In this document: piece by piece, positions 54,241 to 64,000 of the stretch
Position numbering within the stretch: position 1 is the first letter of the stretch
Layout of the letters: each line of letters starts with the position of its first letter
Source: Shewanella holmiensis
Lineage (GTDB): Bacteria; Pseudomonadota; Gammaproteobacteria; Enterobacterales; Shewanellaceae
DNA: 64,000 nucleotides
NCBI RefSeq assembly: GCF_025370255.1
Contig: NZ_JAMTCD010000001.1
Coordinates: 186,001-250,000 of the forward strand
Direction: 5' to 3'
Program-made: the position numbers and the translations under genes
The notes under the pieces: generated by a model
Seen by the model: the letters and a program-made list of their open reading frames with translations, nothing else
Told to the model about the DNA's origin: nothing
Databases searched by the model: none

Positions 54241-55437
54241 TTACACTAACGCTTTAATTTTAGATAAAGCCAATCGGCGTGCTTCGCTGTCTAAAGCAAT
54301 AATATCTTCTATCGTCTTTAAAGCTGACGGATTGAACGATACAAGGCATTGTTCATTGACGACAGCAATATCGGTAAATTTAATTATTCCCTGTAAAAAA
54401 GCGTCAACGGCAATTTCATTAGCCGCATTTAATACCGTGGTAGCTTCTTGCCCTTGTTGGCAAGCATCTATCGCTAACTTTAAACACGGAAAACGATCAA
54501 AATCAGGTTCTAAAAAGCTTAACTCTCCGACTTTGAAAAAGTCTAAAGGTTCAACACCAGCTAAAATTCTTTGTGGATAGCTCATACAATGAGCAATTGG
54601 CGTACGCATATCAGGATTACCCATCTGAGCAAGAACCGAACCATCTTTGTATTGCACCATGGAATGAATAACACTTTGAGGGTGAATAACCACTTTAAGC
54701 TGCTCAGGCATGGTATTAAATAGCCAACGCGCTTCGATGTATTCTAAGCCCTTATTCATCATCGATGCTGAATCAACAGATATTTTTCTGCCCATTGACC
54801 AATTCGGATGCTTACAAGCCTGATCGGGTGTCACACTTGGTAAAATAGATAGGTCAGTCGTTAAAAAAGGACCGCCCGAACCTGTTAATAGGATATGCGA
54901 AATGCCTTCAGCAGCCATATCGCAAAAACCTAAGTTATTTTGAACGGCTTGAGGCATGCATTGAAAAATCGCGTTATGCTCGCTATCGACGGGGAGTATC
55001 GTCGCTCCCGATGCCTTTGCGGTTTGCATAAACAGTTCACCAGACATCACTAAGGCTTCTTTATTGGCCAGTAGTACTCTTTTACCAGCCTTAACAGCGG
55101 CAAATGTAGGCACTAACCCGGCAGCGCCTACAATGGCAGCCATAACAGTATCAACGTCACTGTGGGTAACTAAAGCCGTTAATTCCTCAGGGGTTGAGGT
55201 AACGATAGTTTTACAAGATGAGGGTAACGCACGCTTAAGTTTCAGCGCAGCTTGTTGATCAACCATATGAGCAAACACAGGTTGATGTGTCTCGCATAAA
55301 CCGAGCATTTTATCAACGCTAGCATTTGCAACAAGCGCATAAACAGCATATTTATCTGGATTTTGAGTGACCACACTCAAGGTGCTTGCGCCAATTGATC
55401 CTGTGGCGCCTAGGATAACCATGTTTTGCATTGGCAT
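54241..55437 (-). CDS. dxr: 1-deoxy-D-xylulose 5-phosphate reductoisomerase
   Basis: 398 aa from ATG 55437, whose start overlaps the cdsA stop (TGATG) and gives the same length as the E. coli enzyme. NADPH motif GATGSIG; metal-binding acidic residues in [11 protein letters not shown] and near [24 protein letters not shown] is also present. It performs the second step of the non-mevalonate isoprenoid pathway, supplying the precursor used by UppS encoded two genes upstream. Confidence 0.96.
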   Translation of the reverse strand: MPMQNMVILGATGSIGASTLSVVTQNPDKYAVYALVANASVDKMLGLCETHQPVFAHMVDQQAALKLKRALPSSCKTIVTSTPEELTALVTHSDVDTVMAAIVGAAGLVPTFAAVKAGKRVLLANKEALVMSGELFMQTAKASGATILPVDSEHNAIFQCMPQAVQNNLGFCDMAAEGISHILLTGSGGPFLTTDLSILPSVTPDQACKHPNWSMGRKISVDSASMMNKGLEYIEARWLFNTMPEQLKVVIHPQSVIHSMVQYKDGSVLAQMGNPDMRTPIAHCMSYPQRILAGVEPLDFFKVGELSFLEPDFDRFPCLKLAIDACQQGQEATTVLNAANEIAVDAFLQGIIKFTDIAVVNEQCLVSFNPSALKTIEDIIALDSEARRLALSKIKALV

Positions 55438-56294
55438 CACATCCACATGGCAATATAGATTAACGTAAACACAGGAAACGCAGCTGTTAAGCTGTCGATT
55501 CGATCAAGTATGCCACCGTGTCCTGGTAAAATGGTGCCTGAATCTTTAATAACCGCAACGCGTTTAAACATACTTTCAGATAAATCGCCAAATGCTGATG
55601 CCAAGGCTGTAATTAGGGTGACAACAACCAACAAGCCTAACTCTTGTTGAGGAGAAACATACATCACCCCAGCAACAATTAACAGGGTTGTCAGTAACCC
55701 ACCCGCTAATCCTTCTAGCGTTTTAGCTGGGCTGACGTTAGGCATTAATTTATGTTTGCCAAGCGTTCTACCAGCAAAATAAGCGCCAGTATCTGTTGCC
55801 CAAACGATTAACATCACAATCAGCACTAATATTCCACCAAAATACGGATCGGCTTGGCTACTTAATGATTTAAGGGTAATTAAAGATACAAAACAAGGGA
55901 TTAAGGTTAGCTGGCCAAACATCGATTTTAGCATATGGCTATTGCGCCATAGTGCTGCGCTCTTAGGGAAACTAAATACCAGCAAAGTGCTAACAACCCA
56001 CCACACGACACCAATGCTAATAATCGCTAAAAACATCGGTTGCAAATGCCCTTTGAACCATAAGCTGTCTGCTGGAAATAACACGTTAATCGCAATCAAC
56101 AATACGGTTACTGTGATGGTAAAAGACCATTGAGTGATATTGCACTCTTTATCGATAAAGCATCCCCACTCTTTCGCTGCAATGGCAAAAATAGGGACTA
56201 AACACCATGCAAAATACACAGAAGGAACCCCAAATATACCGACTAACACAAGTGGGATTAAACAAAGTGCTGTTATTATTCGTTGTTTTAGCAA
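55437..56294 (-). CDS. cdsA: Phosphatidate cytidylyltransferase
   Basis: 285 aa with eight or so membrane segments. The signature [20 protein letters not shown], followed by [10 protein letters not shown], is the CDP-DAG synthase motif. It starts at TTG with GAGG about nine nt upstream, an unusual start codon. It makes CDP-diacylglycerol for all phospholipids. It is coupled to dxr by TGATG. Confidence 0.95.
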   Translation of the reverse strand: MLKQRIITALCLIPLVLVGIFGVPSVYFAWCLVPIFAIAAKEWGCFIDKECNITQWSFTITVTVLLIAINVLFPADSLWFKGHLQPMFLAIISIGVVWWVVSTLLVFSFPKSAALWRNSHMLKSMFGQLTLIPCFVSLITLKSLSSQADPYFGGILVLIVMLIVWATDTGAYFAGRTLGKHKLMPNVSPAKTLEGLAGGLLTTLLIVAGVMYVSPQQELGLLVVVTLITALASAFGDLSESMFKRVAVIKDSGTILPGHGGILDRIDSLTAAFPVFTLIYIAMWM

Positions 56295-56313
56295 AAAAAT
56301 AATCCTCTTAAGA

Positions 56314-57138
56314 TTAAAGCGCCCGTATTTCTTCTATTTGACTCCCAGTCAAACCGAAACGGCGCTGACGGCTGGCAAAAGTTGCCAGTGCATGATGAAA
56401 AGCCTTCTCATCAAAATCAGGCCAAAGTGTTTCTGTGAACACTAACTCAGCATAGGCGGCCTGCCATAAAATAAAGTTACTAATGCGGTAATCACCGCCC
56501 GTTCTTATCATTAAATCAACTTCGCTTTGATTTTGCATGCTCAAATGTTGATTTAATGCCTCTTCGGTCATCTGACTGCTGCTGATTTCGCCACTTTCGA
56601 CTTTTTCAGCTAATTTTTGAGCAGCCTGGATGATATCCCAACGTCCGCCGTAGTTAGCAGCAACATTAAGAATTAACCCTGTGTTATCTTGTGTCTTGTC
56701 TTGAGCCTGGGCGATTTGAGCTTGTAAACGTGCTGAGAATCGACTGATGTCGCCAATAATATTGAGCTTAACTTGATTTTTATCTAAGCGCTTAATTTCA
56801 CGTTGTAACACACTGAAAAAAAGCTCCATCAACAAATTAACTTCTTTATCTGGTCTGCGCCAATTCTCACTCGAAAATGCAAACAGCGTTAAAGAGGCAA
56901 TACCTAATTGGCTTGCTGCACTCACTATGCGTCTAACAGCTTTAACACCTGCTTTATGACCTACCACTCGAGGCATACTCTTATTCTGAGCCCAACGACC
57001 ATTGCCATCCATAATGATAGCCACATGCTTGGGCAAAGACTGCCTAACGATATCCGATAATTGTCCAGGTAAGACTTCAGACGTCACTAACTCAGAAGAA
57101 GTTGTAACACCTGATCCATAATCATTTGTAGATGACAT
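56314..57138 (-). CDS. uppS: Undecaprenyl diphosphate synthase
   Basis: 274 aa from ATG 57138. Active-site motifs: HVAIIMDGNGRWA with the metal-binding Asp, FAFSSENWRRP and DLMIRTGGDYRISNFILWQ. It makes the C55 lipid carrier for peptidoglycan and LPS synthesis. The N terminus is about 20 residues longer than in E. coli. A terminator-like hairpin (57163-57191) separates it from frr, so it may have its own promoter or depend on read-through. Confidence 0.95.
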   Translation of the reverse strand: MSSTNDYGSGVTTSSELVTSEVLPGQLSDIVRQSLPKHVAIIMDGNGRWAQNKSMPRVVGHKAGVKAVRRIVSAASQLGIASLTLFAFSSENWRRPDKEVNLLMELFFSVLQREIKRLDKNQVKLNIIGDISRFSARLQAQIAQAQDKTQDNTGLILNVAANYGGRWDIIQAAQKLAEKVESGEISSSQMTEEALNQHLSMQNQSEVDLMIRTGGDYRISNFILWQAAYAELVFTETLWPDFDEKAFHHALATFASRQRRFGLTGSQIEEIRAL

Positions 57139-57162
57139 CAACAACGACCCTATAAAAAACAA

Positions 57163-57191
57163 ACGCCGTGTAGTATACCCTTACACGGCGT
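57163..57191 (-). terminator. Terminator between frr and uppS
   Basis: ACGCCGTGTA (57163-57172) pairs with TACACGGCGT (57182-57191) over a 9-nt loop. On the minus strand it runs into TTTGTTTTTT. It lies 28 bp after frr and just before the uppS start, so termination or partial attenuation is expected. Confidence 0.8.
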
Positions 57192-57218
57192 ATTAACTCT
57201 AGCGTTGAACGCTGAAGT

Positions 57219-57776
57219 TTAGACTTCCATTAACTCTTTTTCTTTTGCAGCTAATAGCTGATCAACATTTTTAATTGCTGCATCAGTAAATTTTTGTACG
57301 CTATCTTCACTACGACGTACATCGTCTTCAGTGCATTCTTTGGCTTTTTCTAACTTTTTAACTTCGGTAATAGCATCACGACGCACATTACGGATGGCAA
57401 CACGGCCGTTTTCAGCTTCATTACGGACAACTTTAATGAAGTCTTTACGACGTTCTTCAGTTAATGCCGGTAACGGAATACGCATTGAAGTGCCCGCTGT
57501 CATTGGGTTCAAACCAAGATCAGATGACATAATGGCTTTCTCAACAGCTTGAACTAAAGTTTGATCAAATACCGTTACGTTCAATGTACGAGAATCTTCA
57601 ATACCAATGTTAGCCACTTGCTTAAGTGGAGTCATTGCACCATAGTAAGAAACTTGAATTGAATCTAATAAACTTGGGTGTGCACGACCGGTACGCACTT
57701 TAGCCATTTGATTTTTAGTTGCATCTACACATTTACCCATACGCTCTTGCGCATCTAACATAATTGTTTCAATCAC
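57219..57776 (-). CDS. frr: Ribosome recycling factor
   Basis: 185 aa starting at GTG 57776, with AAGGA eight nt upstream; this gives exactly the E. coli length. Conserved [29 protein letters not shown] and RNVRRDA are present. It splits post-termination ribosomes with EF-G. Confidence 0.95.
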   Translation of the reverse strand: MIETIMLDAQERMGKCVDATKNQMAKVRTGRAHPSLLDSIQVSYYGAMTPLKQVANIGIEDSRTLNVTVFDQTLVQAVEKAIMSSDLGLNPMTAGTSMRIPLPALTEERRKDFIKVVRNEAENGRVAIRNVRRDAITEVKKLEKAKECTEDDVRRSEDSVQKFTDAAIKNVDQLLAAKEKELMEV

Positions 57777-57906
57777 AATAATTTCCTTTTTAACCAATAT
57801 TCATTGAGTTCGAGCCGATAGATAAAGAATTGTACAGACAATGGATCAGCTCAAACAATATTTGCAGTTTATTTTACGACACACAGTAACAGATGTGATA
57901 GCGCAA

Positions 57907-58638
57907 TTATTTCTGGCTGCTAATAATTGTACCTTCACTTTCGCCCATAATAACACGGCGTAAAGCACCTGGCTTATTCATGTTGAATACTAAAATTGGG
58001 ATGTTATGGTCACGGGCCATAGTAAAGGCTGCAAGATCCATTACTTTTAATTCAGACTCTAAAACTTCATTAAAGCTTAGGGTGTCGTATTTAACCGCTT
58101 CAGGGTTTTTCATTGGATCGGCAGAATAAACACCGTCTACTTTAGTACCTTTTAATACCACTTCCGCTTCGATTTCAATACCACGCAGACATGCTGCAGA
58201 GTCAGTCGTACAAAATGGATTACCTGTACCAGCGGCAAATATCACTACTCGACCAGATTTTAGTAAGCTAATAGCTTCAGCCCAATTATAATCGTCACAC
58301 ACCCCTTTTAATGGGATAGCTGACATCAGGCGCGCATTAACATAGGCACGGTGCAATGCATCTCTCATGGCTAAGCCATTCATGACAGTTGCTAGCATAC
58401 CCATGTGATCGCCCACCACACGGTTCATGCCAGCTTGTGCTAGCCCTTCACCACGAAATAGATTACCACCACCAATTACCACACCAACTTGAATACCCAG
58501 TTCAACAAGTTCTTTCACTTCTTGAGCCATGCGATCAAGTACTTTTGGGTCGATGCCGAAGCCTTCTTCGCCCATTAATGCTTCACCGCTTAATTTAAGC
58601 AGAATACGTCTAAATGCAGGTTTTGGATTGGTGCTCAT
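57907..58638 (-). CDS. pyrH: UMP kinase
   Basis: 243 aa of the amino-acid-kinase fold. [21 protein letters not shown] and [13 protein letters not shown] are the UMP kinase motifs, and [12 protein letters not shown] closes the ATP site. It phosphorylates UMP to UDP and is usually GTP-activated and UTP-inhibited. It lies between tsf and frr in the classical order. Confidence 0.96.
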   Translation of the reverse strand: MSTNPKPAFRRILLKLSGEALMGEEGFGIDPKVLDRMAQEVKELVELGIQVGVVIGGGNLFRGEGLAQAGMNRVVGDHMGMLATVMNGLAMRDALHRAYVNARLMSAIPLKGVCDDYNWAEAISLLKSGRVVIFAAGTGNPFCTTDSAACLRGIEIEAEVVLKGTKVDGVYSADPMKNPEAVKYDTLSFNEVLESELKVMDLAAFTMARDHNIPILVFNMNKPGALRRVIMGESEGTIISSQK

Positions 58639-58659
58639 AATTTTTATCCTGATTATAAC

Positions 58660-58685
58660 AAGACCGCAGCGATTGCTGCGGTCTT
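58660..58685 (-). terminator. Hairpin between tsf and pyrH
   Basis: A perfect 11-bp stem (AAGACCGCAGC 58660-58670 / GCTGCGGTCTT 58675-58685) with a GATT loop. Only a short TTGTTAT follows on the minus strand, so it probably acts as a partial terminator or attenuator that lowers pyrH relative to tsf. Confidence 0.75.
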
Positions 58686-58707
58686 AGGGTATATAGAGAA
58701 AAAGCGA

Positions 58708-59559
58708 TTACGCCTTTTTAGTAGCAGCGATTTGAGCTGCAACTTCAGCAGCAAAATCTTCTTCTTTCTTCTCGATACCTTCACCCACTTCTAAACGAAT
58801 GAAGTTAGATACTGTCGCTTTTTTCTCTTTAAGAATTTCGCCAACAGTTTTCTTTGGTTCCATGATGAAAGCTTGACCAGTAAGAGAAATCTCACCAGTG
58901 AACTTCTTCATACGACCAACAACCATTTTCTCAGCGATTTCAGCAGGCTTGCCTTCATTCATCGCGATTTCGATTTGAAGAGCTTGCTCTCTTTCTACAA
59001 GTTCAGCAGGTACGTCTTCAGGGTTTACGAACTCAGGCTTAGAAGCAGCAACATGCATAGCGATGTGCTTTAACGTTTCTTCGTCAGCTTCACCGGCAAC
59101 AACAACACCGATGCGCTCACCGTGACGGTAAGACGCTAGGTTAGCCCCATCGATATACTCAACGCGACGAACATTGATGTTTTCACCGATTTTGGTTACT
59201 AGTGCAACACGCGTTTCTTCAAACTGTGCTTTTAAGTCTTCGATAGTCACTTTAGATGCTGCAGCAACATCTAAAACAGCATTAGCGAAACCTAAGAAGT
59301 TAGAATCTTTAGCAACGAAGTCAGTTTGACAGTTAACTTCTAAAAGCGCAGCGAAACCTTCACCGTTCTTAATTAGAATTGTACCGTCAGCAGCGATGTT
59401 ACCGGCTTTCTTAGCCGCTTTAGCCGCGCCGCTTTTACGCATGTTATCAATCGCTAGTTCGATGTCACCGTTAGTTTCAGTCAGTGCATTCTTACAGTCC
59501 ATCATGCCAGCGCCAGTGCGGTCACGAAGTTCTTTAACTTGGGCAGCAGTAATTGCCAT
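58708..59559 (-). CDS. tsf: Elongation factor Ts
   Basis: 283 aa, normal length. [15 protein letters not shown] (N-terminal module) and the Asp-Phe motif [13 protein letters not shown] that enters EF-Tu are present. It is the nucleotide-exchange factor for EF-Tu. It is the second gene of the rpsB-tsf unit, between two hairpins. Confidence 0.97.
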   Translation of the reverse strand: MAITAAQVKELRDRTGAGMMDCKNALTETNGDIELAIDNMRKSGAAKAAKKAGNIAADGTILIKNGEGFAALLEVNCQTDFVAKDSNFLGFANAVLDVAAASKVTIEDLKAQFEETRVALVTKIGENINVRRVEYIDGANLASYRHGERIGVVVAGEADEETLKHIAMHVAASKPEFVNPEDVPAELVEREQALQIEIAMNEGKPAEIAEKMVVGRMKKFTGEISLTGQAFIMEPKKTVGEILKEKKATVSNFIRLEVGEGIEKKEEDFAAEVAAQIAATKKA

Positions 59560-59601
59560 TGTTAAATCCTCTATTTAAATTCGTCTAATATTGCATTTGT
59601 A

Positions 59602-59627
59602 AAACAGGGGCCCAAAGGCCCCTGTTT
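59602..59627 (-). terminator. Attenuator between rpsB and tsf
   Basis: A perfect 11-bp stem (AAACAGGGGCC 59602-59612 / GGCCCCTGTTT 59617-59627) with CAAA loop is followed by TTTTAC on the minus strand. A partial terminator at this position is known in E. coli and adjusts the S2 to EF-Ts ratio. Confidence 0.8.
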
Positions 59628-59677
59628 ACCAATTATCTTATTGGCAAATAAGGGGGGATGAAAAACATCACGCCTTA

Positions 59678-60406
59678 TTAAACAGCTTCTACGAAACCGT
59701 CTTGTTCAGCTTGAACAGCTAAATCTTGACCACGGCCAGAGTTGGCAGCAGCAGCAACAGATGAAGTGTACAAACGAATTGCACGCATCGCATCGTCGTT
59801 ACCAGGAACGATGTAGTTAACACCGTCTGGAGCAGAGTTAGTATCAACAACTGCAACAACTGGGATACCTAGGTTGTTAGCTTCTTTGATTGCGATATGC
59901 TCATGGTCAGCACCGATAACGAATAATACGTCTGGTAAACCGCCCATGTTCTTAATTCCGCCTAAAGACTTTTCTAACTTGTCTAATTCGCGTGAACGCA
60001 TTAAAGCTTCTTTCTTAGTAAGCTTGTCGAAAGTACCGTCAACAGACTGGCTTTCTAGTTCTTTAAGACGCTTGATTGACTGACGAACAGTTTTCCAGTT
60101 TGTTAACATACCGCCTAACCAGCGGTGATCAACATAGTACTGGTCACAAGAAATTGCAGCTTCTTTGATAGCTTCGCCAGCAGCGCGCTTAGTACCAACA
60201 AATAATACTTTACCTTTCTTAGAAGCAACGTTGCTAATGAAAGCTAAAGCTTCGTTGAACATTGGTACAGTGTGCTCAAGGTTGATGATGTGTACACCGT
60301 TGCGAGCACCGAAGATGAAAGGCTTCATCTTTGGGTTCCAGTAACGTGTTTGGTGACCGAAGTGAACACCAGCTTGAAGCATGTCGCGCATTGAAACAGT
60401 AGTCAT
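59678..60406 (-). CDS. rpsB: Small ribosomal subunit protein S2
   Basis: 242 aa from ATG 60406; this start gives the canonical [19 protein letters not shown]. Conserved [19 protein letters not shown] and [16 protein letters not shown] are present. It is a ribosomal protein of the 30S subunit and, in gammaproteobacteria, a repressor of its own mRNA through the leader just upstream. Confidence 0.97.
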   Translation of the reverse strand: MTTVSMRDMLQAGVHFGHQTRYWNPKMKPFIFGARNGVHIINLEHTVPMFNEALAFISNVASKKGKVLFVGTKRAAGEAIKEAAISCDQYYVDHRWLGGMLTNWKTVRQSIKRLKELESQSVDGTFDKLTKKEALMRSRELDKLEKSLGGIKNMGGLPDVLFVIGADHEHIAIKEANNLGIPVVAVVDTNSAPDGVNYIVPGNDDAMRAIRLYTSSVAAAANSGRGQDLAVQAEQDGFVEAV

Positions 60407-60500
60407 TGTATATACCTTAATGTAAGGGGTTAGACCTCCACGCATCCCATGTTTCGACTCTTCTTAGCCATTATGGCGTTAAGAGCACCCCGAAAAATGT
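60407..60500 (-). ncRNA. rpsB leader (S2 autoregulatory element)
   Basis: On the minus strand the 5' leader contains GGGGTGCTCTTAACGCC, then GTCGAAACATGGGATGCGTG, GAGGTC and AACCCCTTACA before the S2 start. This matches the conserved gammaproteobacterial rpsB leader as I remember it, with the ACCCC/GGGGT pairing forming the outer stem. It should bind S2 and reduce rpsB-tsf translation. The exact 5' boundary is estimated. Confidence 0.75.
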
Positions 60501-60758
60501 GTCGATACGTGTGTGATTTAGTATTTAAGTTAATTGCCATGTATAATAGCCGCAAATTCTGACAGTTTGTTGAAACATTGAACAATTAAAGCACAACGAA
60601 GTGATTTTTTATTCAGTGAGATAAAACAAACCAAGAAACACGAACTCACACATAACGGCGCGCTTTATACCATAAACAGCGATCAAACACAACTTTTTAC
60701 GTGTAATTGATTAGTTTAAACGTGCCCATTTTGAACGTTAAAAACCAAGAGAAGATCC

Positions 60759-61556
60759 ATGAGTATTGTCATTAAAAATGCCGACGAAATTGAAAAAATG
60801 CGCGCTGCAGGCAAGCTAGCAGCACAAGTACTGGAAATGATTGCACCGCATGTTGTAGCGGGGATCACAACGGATCAATTAAATACCATTTGTGCGCAAT
60901 ATACTGAAGAGCAAGGGGCCATATCAGCCCCGCTAAATTACCATGGTTTTCCCAAGTCTATTTGTACCTCGGTCAATGACACCATTTGCCATGGCATTCC
61001 ATCAGATTACATACTCAAAGATGGTGACATTTTAAACATCGACATTACTGTAATCAAAGATGGTTATCACGGTGACACCTCAAAAATGTTTTTAATTGGT
61101 GATGTCAATCCTAAAGACAAACGCTTGTGTCGCATAGCTCAAGAAAGTCTCTACTTGGCGATTAAAAAGGTGAGACCTGGTGCAAAATTAGGCGAAATCG
61201 GTACAAGTATCGAAAAATTCATCAAAGCAAGTAAAACTGGACTTGATAAGTATTCTATCGTGCAAGATTATTGTGGTCATGGAATTGGTGCTGTTTTCCA
61301 TGAAGAGCCTCAAGTGGTGCATTATAAAAATAATGACAAAACCGTGATTAAGCCGGGTATGTGTTTTACTATCGAACCTATGATTAATGCTGGCCGCCAT
61401 ACCACCATATTAGATAAAAATGATAACTGGACAGTGACAACCTCTGATGGCAAAAATTCAGCCCAATGGGAACACACTTTATTAGTCACTGAAACGGGTG
61501 TTGAAGTGTTAACGCTTCGTGATGAAGAAGACTTCCCAAGAATAATTAACTTTTAA
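60759..61556 (+). CDS. map: Methionine aminopeptidase type I
   Basis: 265 aa. The five metal ligands are visible: Asp in NIDITV, Asp in GYHGDTSKMF, His in YCGHGIGAVFHEEPQV, Glu in FTIEPM, and Glu in QWEHTLLVT. It removes the initiator methionine. It is divergent from rpsB across a 350-bp region that also holds the rpsB leader, and is followed 24 bp later by glnD. Confidence 0.96.
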   Translation: MSIVIKNADEIEKMRAAGKLAAQVLEMIAPHVVAGITTDQLNTICAQYTEEQGAISAPLNYHGFPKSICTSVNDTICHGIPSDYILKDGDILNIDITVIKDGYHGDTSKMFLIGDVNPKDKRLCRIAQESLYLAIKKVRPGAKLGEIGTSIEKFIKASKTGLDKYSIVQDYCGHGIGAVFHEEPQVVHYKNNDKTVIKPGMCFTIEPMINAGRHTTILDKNDNWTVTTSDGKNSAQWEHTLLVTETGVEVLTLRDEEDFPRIINF

Positions 61557-61580
61557 TCTATAAAACAATCAAGGATATCG

Positions 61581-64000
61581 ATGAATACCGCGCTGGCAGC
61601 TAAAAATACCTTACTAGAACTTAACCAGCGCTTAGTTGAGCAATATAAAGCGAAGCACTCCATCGCTGATATAGTCAAACAACGTAGCGCATTCATCGAT
61701 AACCTACTCCAAGAAGCTTGGATAGAATGTAAGCTAAACCTGTATCCTATGTCATTAATCGCTGTCGGTGGTTATGGACGTGGCGAGCTGCTCCCCTATT
61801 CTGATGTCGATTTACTGTTTTTAATTGAACAGGATGAAGTCTGCCAAAACACCCAAGCAAAGCTGAGTGAATTGATCACATACCTTTGGGATGCTGGGCT
61901 TGAAATCGGCCACAGTGTGCGCACTGTTTCGCAAACCATTGACCAAGGTCTAGCTGACATTACAATCGCAACCAATTTAATTGAAGCGCGGTTTTTATGC
62001 GGAAATACCCAACTTTTTGACGAATTATATCAACGTATTCGTCAAGATGATTTCTGGCCTTCTGCCGAGTTCTACAACGCAAAAAAAGAAGAACAAACCC
62101 TCCGCCACTCAAAAGCCAGTGCTTTTGACCTCGAACCCAACATAAAAACCTGCCCAGGTGGTTTAAGGGATATCCAAACCATTGCCTGGGTGGCTATGCG
62201 TCACTTTGATGCCGCTAATTTAACTGAACTGGTTGAGCATGATTTTCTTGAACCTTCTGAGTTAGAAGAGTTACTGGAATGCCAAAACTACCTGTGGGAA
62301 ATTCGATTTGCATTACATATTAGTGCTAATCGCAATGAAAACCGTTTGTTATTCGACTTACAACGCCAAGTTGCTAGCCTGCTAGGCTATGAAGATGCAA
62401 CTCAACTGGCGGTTGAACAGATGATGAAACGCTATTATCGCACGGTCAGACGCATAATGGAGTTAAATCAAATGCTGTTGCAGTTGTTCAAACGTGCAAC
62501 ACTCGGGCAATTTAAAGCATTAGAGATCCAACCCATCAATGAGCGATATCAACGTCGCGGTTATTACATTGAAGTGCTCGATAATGAGTTATTTAATCAG
62601 CATCCAGAAGAAATATTAAATTTGTTTTTACATGCCGTTAAAAACTCTAATATTCAGTATATCTATGCTCCAACATTGCGATTACTTCGCAAAGCTCGTC
62701 GCAGCTTAACCGGTCCACTTCAAGATAACCCAGATTGCCGCAAGGTATTTATGGATATTCTGAAACATCCTCGTGGCATAGTCGCATTTTCGATGATGCA
62801 CAAACACGGTATTTTATCGTCTTACCTGCCCGCTTGGCGAAGCATTGAAGGTCAAATGCAGTTTGACCTTTTTCATGCTTACACTGTCGATGAACATACT
62901 CACAGATTATTGCTAAACATAGAAAGATTCGCTCAGGCCGAGCAAAAAGATGAGTTTCCATTAGGCGCTGTGCTTATTAACCAATTACCAAAAAAAGGGT
63001 TATTGGTTTTAGGTGCAATATTCCATGACATAGCGAAAGGCCGCGGTGGTGACCACAGCAAATTGGGCGCGAGCGATGCGATTGATTTTTGTAAATTACA
63101 TGGGCTGAATGATCACGACGGTCGCCTAGTCGCTTGGTTAGTTGAAAACCATTTAGTCATGTCGGTAACCGCACAAAGACGTGACATTTCGGATCCGGAT
63201 GTCGTCGCTGAGTTTGCTGACAAGGTGCATGATGCTATTCATTTAAGTTATTTATATTGCTTAACCGTTGCGGATATTTGTGCCACCAATGAAAAAACCT
63301 GGAATAACTGGAAAGGTTCATTATTAAGAGACTTATACTTTTCAACTCAACGCGTACTAGCTCGTGGTAAAGAAAAACCGGTTGATGAACAGGCTCGTGT
63401 AGAAGAAATCCAAGCAAAAGCCCAAAAAGAATTATTACGCCGAGGCATCAAAGATAAAGACATGCAATCTTTGTGGTGTCGATTTAAACCTGAATATTTT
63501 TTACGTCACCAGCCTAATCAGGTTGCGTGGCACACTGAGGCGATAATCAAACATGATCAGAATGAGCCCTTAGTTTTAATGTCAAAGCACATGACACGTG
63601 GCGGCACTGAATTATTTGTATACAGCCAAGACAGGCCTAAGCTATTTGCTACCGTAATGACGGTTTTAGATAACAAAAATATAAACGTACATGATGCAAA
63701 TATCATGACGTCAATTGATAATTATGCACTAGACACTTTTGTCATTTTAGAACAAGATGGCGAGCCTATCGTGCAACTGTCACGAATACATAGCATCAAA
63801 AAAGCGCTTGAAAAAGCCTTAGCCAGTGAAAATCCTAAATTGCCCAAGTTCAGAAAGCTTGCGCGAATTATGAAGCCGTTTAACGTGCCAACACAGGTGA
63901 GCTTTTTACCCAGTATTCGTCAAGACACCAGCATGATGGAGCTAATAGCCCTTGATACACCAGGTCTTTTAGCAAAAGTAGGTGATATTCTTTACCGCTG
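61581..64000 (+). CDS. glnD: PII uridylyltransferase/uridylyl-removing enzyme (partial)
   Basis: Open from ATG 61581 to the window end (806 codons, no stop reached). The nucleotidyltransferase motif is [18 protein letters not shown] with Asp75 and Asp77. The HD hydrolase motif is [17 protein letters not shown]. The first ACT domain starts at [16 protein letters not shown], and the second is cut after [20 protein letters not shown]. It senses glutamine and modifies PII proteins to control nitrogen assimilation. AAGGATATCG precedes the start. It probably shares the map transcript (24-bp gap). Confidence 0.95.
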   Translation, partial: MNTALAAKNTLLELNQRLVEQYKAKHSIADIVKQRSAFIDNLLQEAWIECKLNLYPMSLIAVGGYGRGELLPYSDVDLLFLIEQDEVCQNTQAKLSELITYLWDAGLEIGHSVRTVSQTIDQGLADITIATNLIEARFLCGNTQLFDELYQRIRQDDFWPSAEFYNAKKEEQTLRHSKASAFDLEPNIKTCPGGLRDIQTIAWVAMRHFDAANLTELVEHDFLEPSELEELLECQNYLWEIRFALHISANRNENRLLFDLQRQVASLLGYEDATQLAVEQMMKRYYRTVRRIMELNQMLLQLFKRATLGQFKALEIQPINERYQRRGYYIEVLDNELFNQHPEEILNLFLHAVKNSNIQYIYAPTLRLLRKARRSLTGPLQDNPDCRKVFMDILKHPRGIVAFSMMHKHGILSSYLPAWRSIEGQMQFDLFHAYTVDEHTHRLLLNIERFAQAEQKDEFPLGAVLINQLPKKGLLVLGAIFHDIAKGRGGDHSKLGASDAIDFCKLHGLNDHDGRLVAWLVENHLVMSVTAQRRDISDPDVVAEFADKVHDAIHLSYLYCLTVADICATNEKTWNNWKGSLLRDLYFSTQRVLARGKEKPVDEQARVEEIQAKAQKELLRRGIKDKDMQSLWCRFKPEYFLRHQPNQVAWHTEAIIKHDQNEPLVLMSKHMTRGGTELFVYSQDRPKLFATVMTVLDNKNINVHDANIMTSIDNYALDTFVILEQDGEPIVQLSRIHSIKKALEKALASENPKLPKFRKLARIMKPFNVPTQVSFLPSIRQDTSMMELIALDTPGLLAKVGDILYR

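Overview
The window is a chromosomal segment of a gammaproteobacterium and fits Shewanella. The evidence is the rpsB-tsf-pyrH-frr-uppS-cdsA-dxr-rseP-bamA-skp-lpxD-fabZ-lpxA-lpxB-rnhB-dnaE cluster with divergent map-glnD, a branched-chain amino-acid (ivd-type) degradation operon, an ompW/metA neighbourhood, and long PstC/PstA permeases. The DNA is AT-leaning. I see no tRNA, rRNA, insertion sequence, prophage or CRISPR array. Protein families were recognised by eye, not by database search.

Layout. 1-106: 3' end of a GH3-type beta-glucosidase. 0.2-1.6 kb: a solute-binding protein and a DUF502 membrane protein. 1.7-7.4 kb: phoU-pstB-pstA-pstC (minus strand) behind a well-placed Pho box; pstS is absent. 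7.5-13.3 kb: a GcvR-like ACT protein, a TPR-GGDEF protein, DUF2797, a DUF4136 lipoprotein, a LysE exporter and DUF1415. 13.4-15.5 kb: an eroded area with an outer-membrane protein, a chimaeric remnant of two truncated genes, and a small membrane protein. 15.6-23.4 kb: a seven-gene valine/isoleucine catabolic operon with a LiuR-like operator. 23.5-32.7 kb: an accessory block (below). 32.7-37 kb: a lipase-like hydrolase, metA with a YbaY-like lipoprotein behind MetJ boxes, an SDR, and ompW with FNR/CRP-type sites. 37-42 kb: a CPA2 antiporter, a diguanylate cyclase and tilS. 42-60.5 kb: the housekeeping cluster for replication, lipid A, outer-membrane assembly, isoprenoid, phospholipid and translation functions. 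60.7-64 kb: map and a glnD truncated by the window end.

The most interesting part is 23.9-32.6 kb. A histidine kinase/OmpR-type regulator pair is followed by a two-EF-hand secreted protein, a proline-rich protein, and then an apparent operon of a lamin-tail/CotH-kinase lipoprotein, a VTC-type polyphosphate polymerase, a DUF4956 membrane protein and an OprP/OprO-type porin. Three promoters in this block (before the kinase, the EF-hand gene and the CotH gene) carry the same direct repeat, TTGCACA-N4-TTGCAYA in consensus, exactly 9 bp ahead of the -10 hexamer. That is the geometry of an OmpR/PhoB-family activator site, so I infer that the block is one autoregulated regulon of its own two-component system, possibly linking an envelope signal to surface phosphorylation and polyphosphate. 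A perfect nine-copy heptamer repeat lies between its second and third transcription units.
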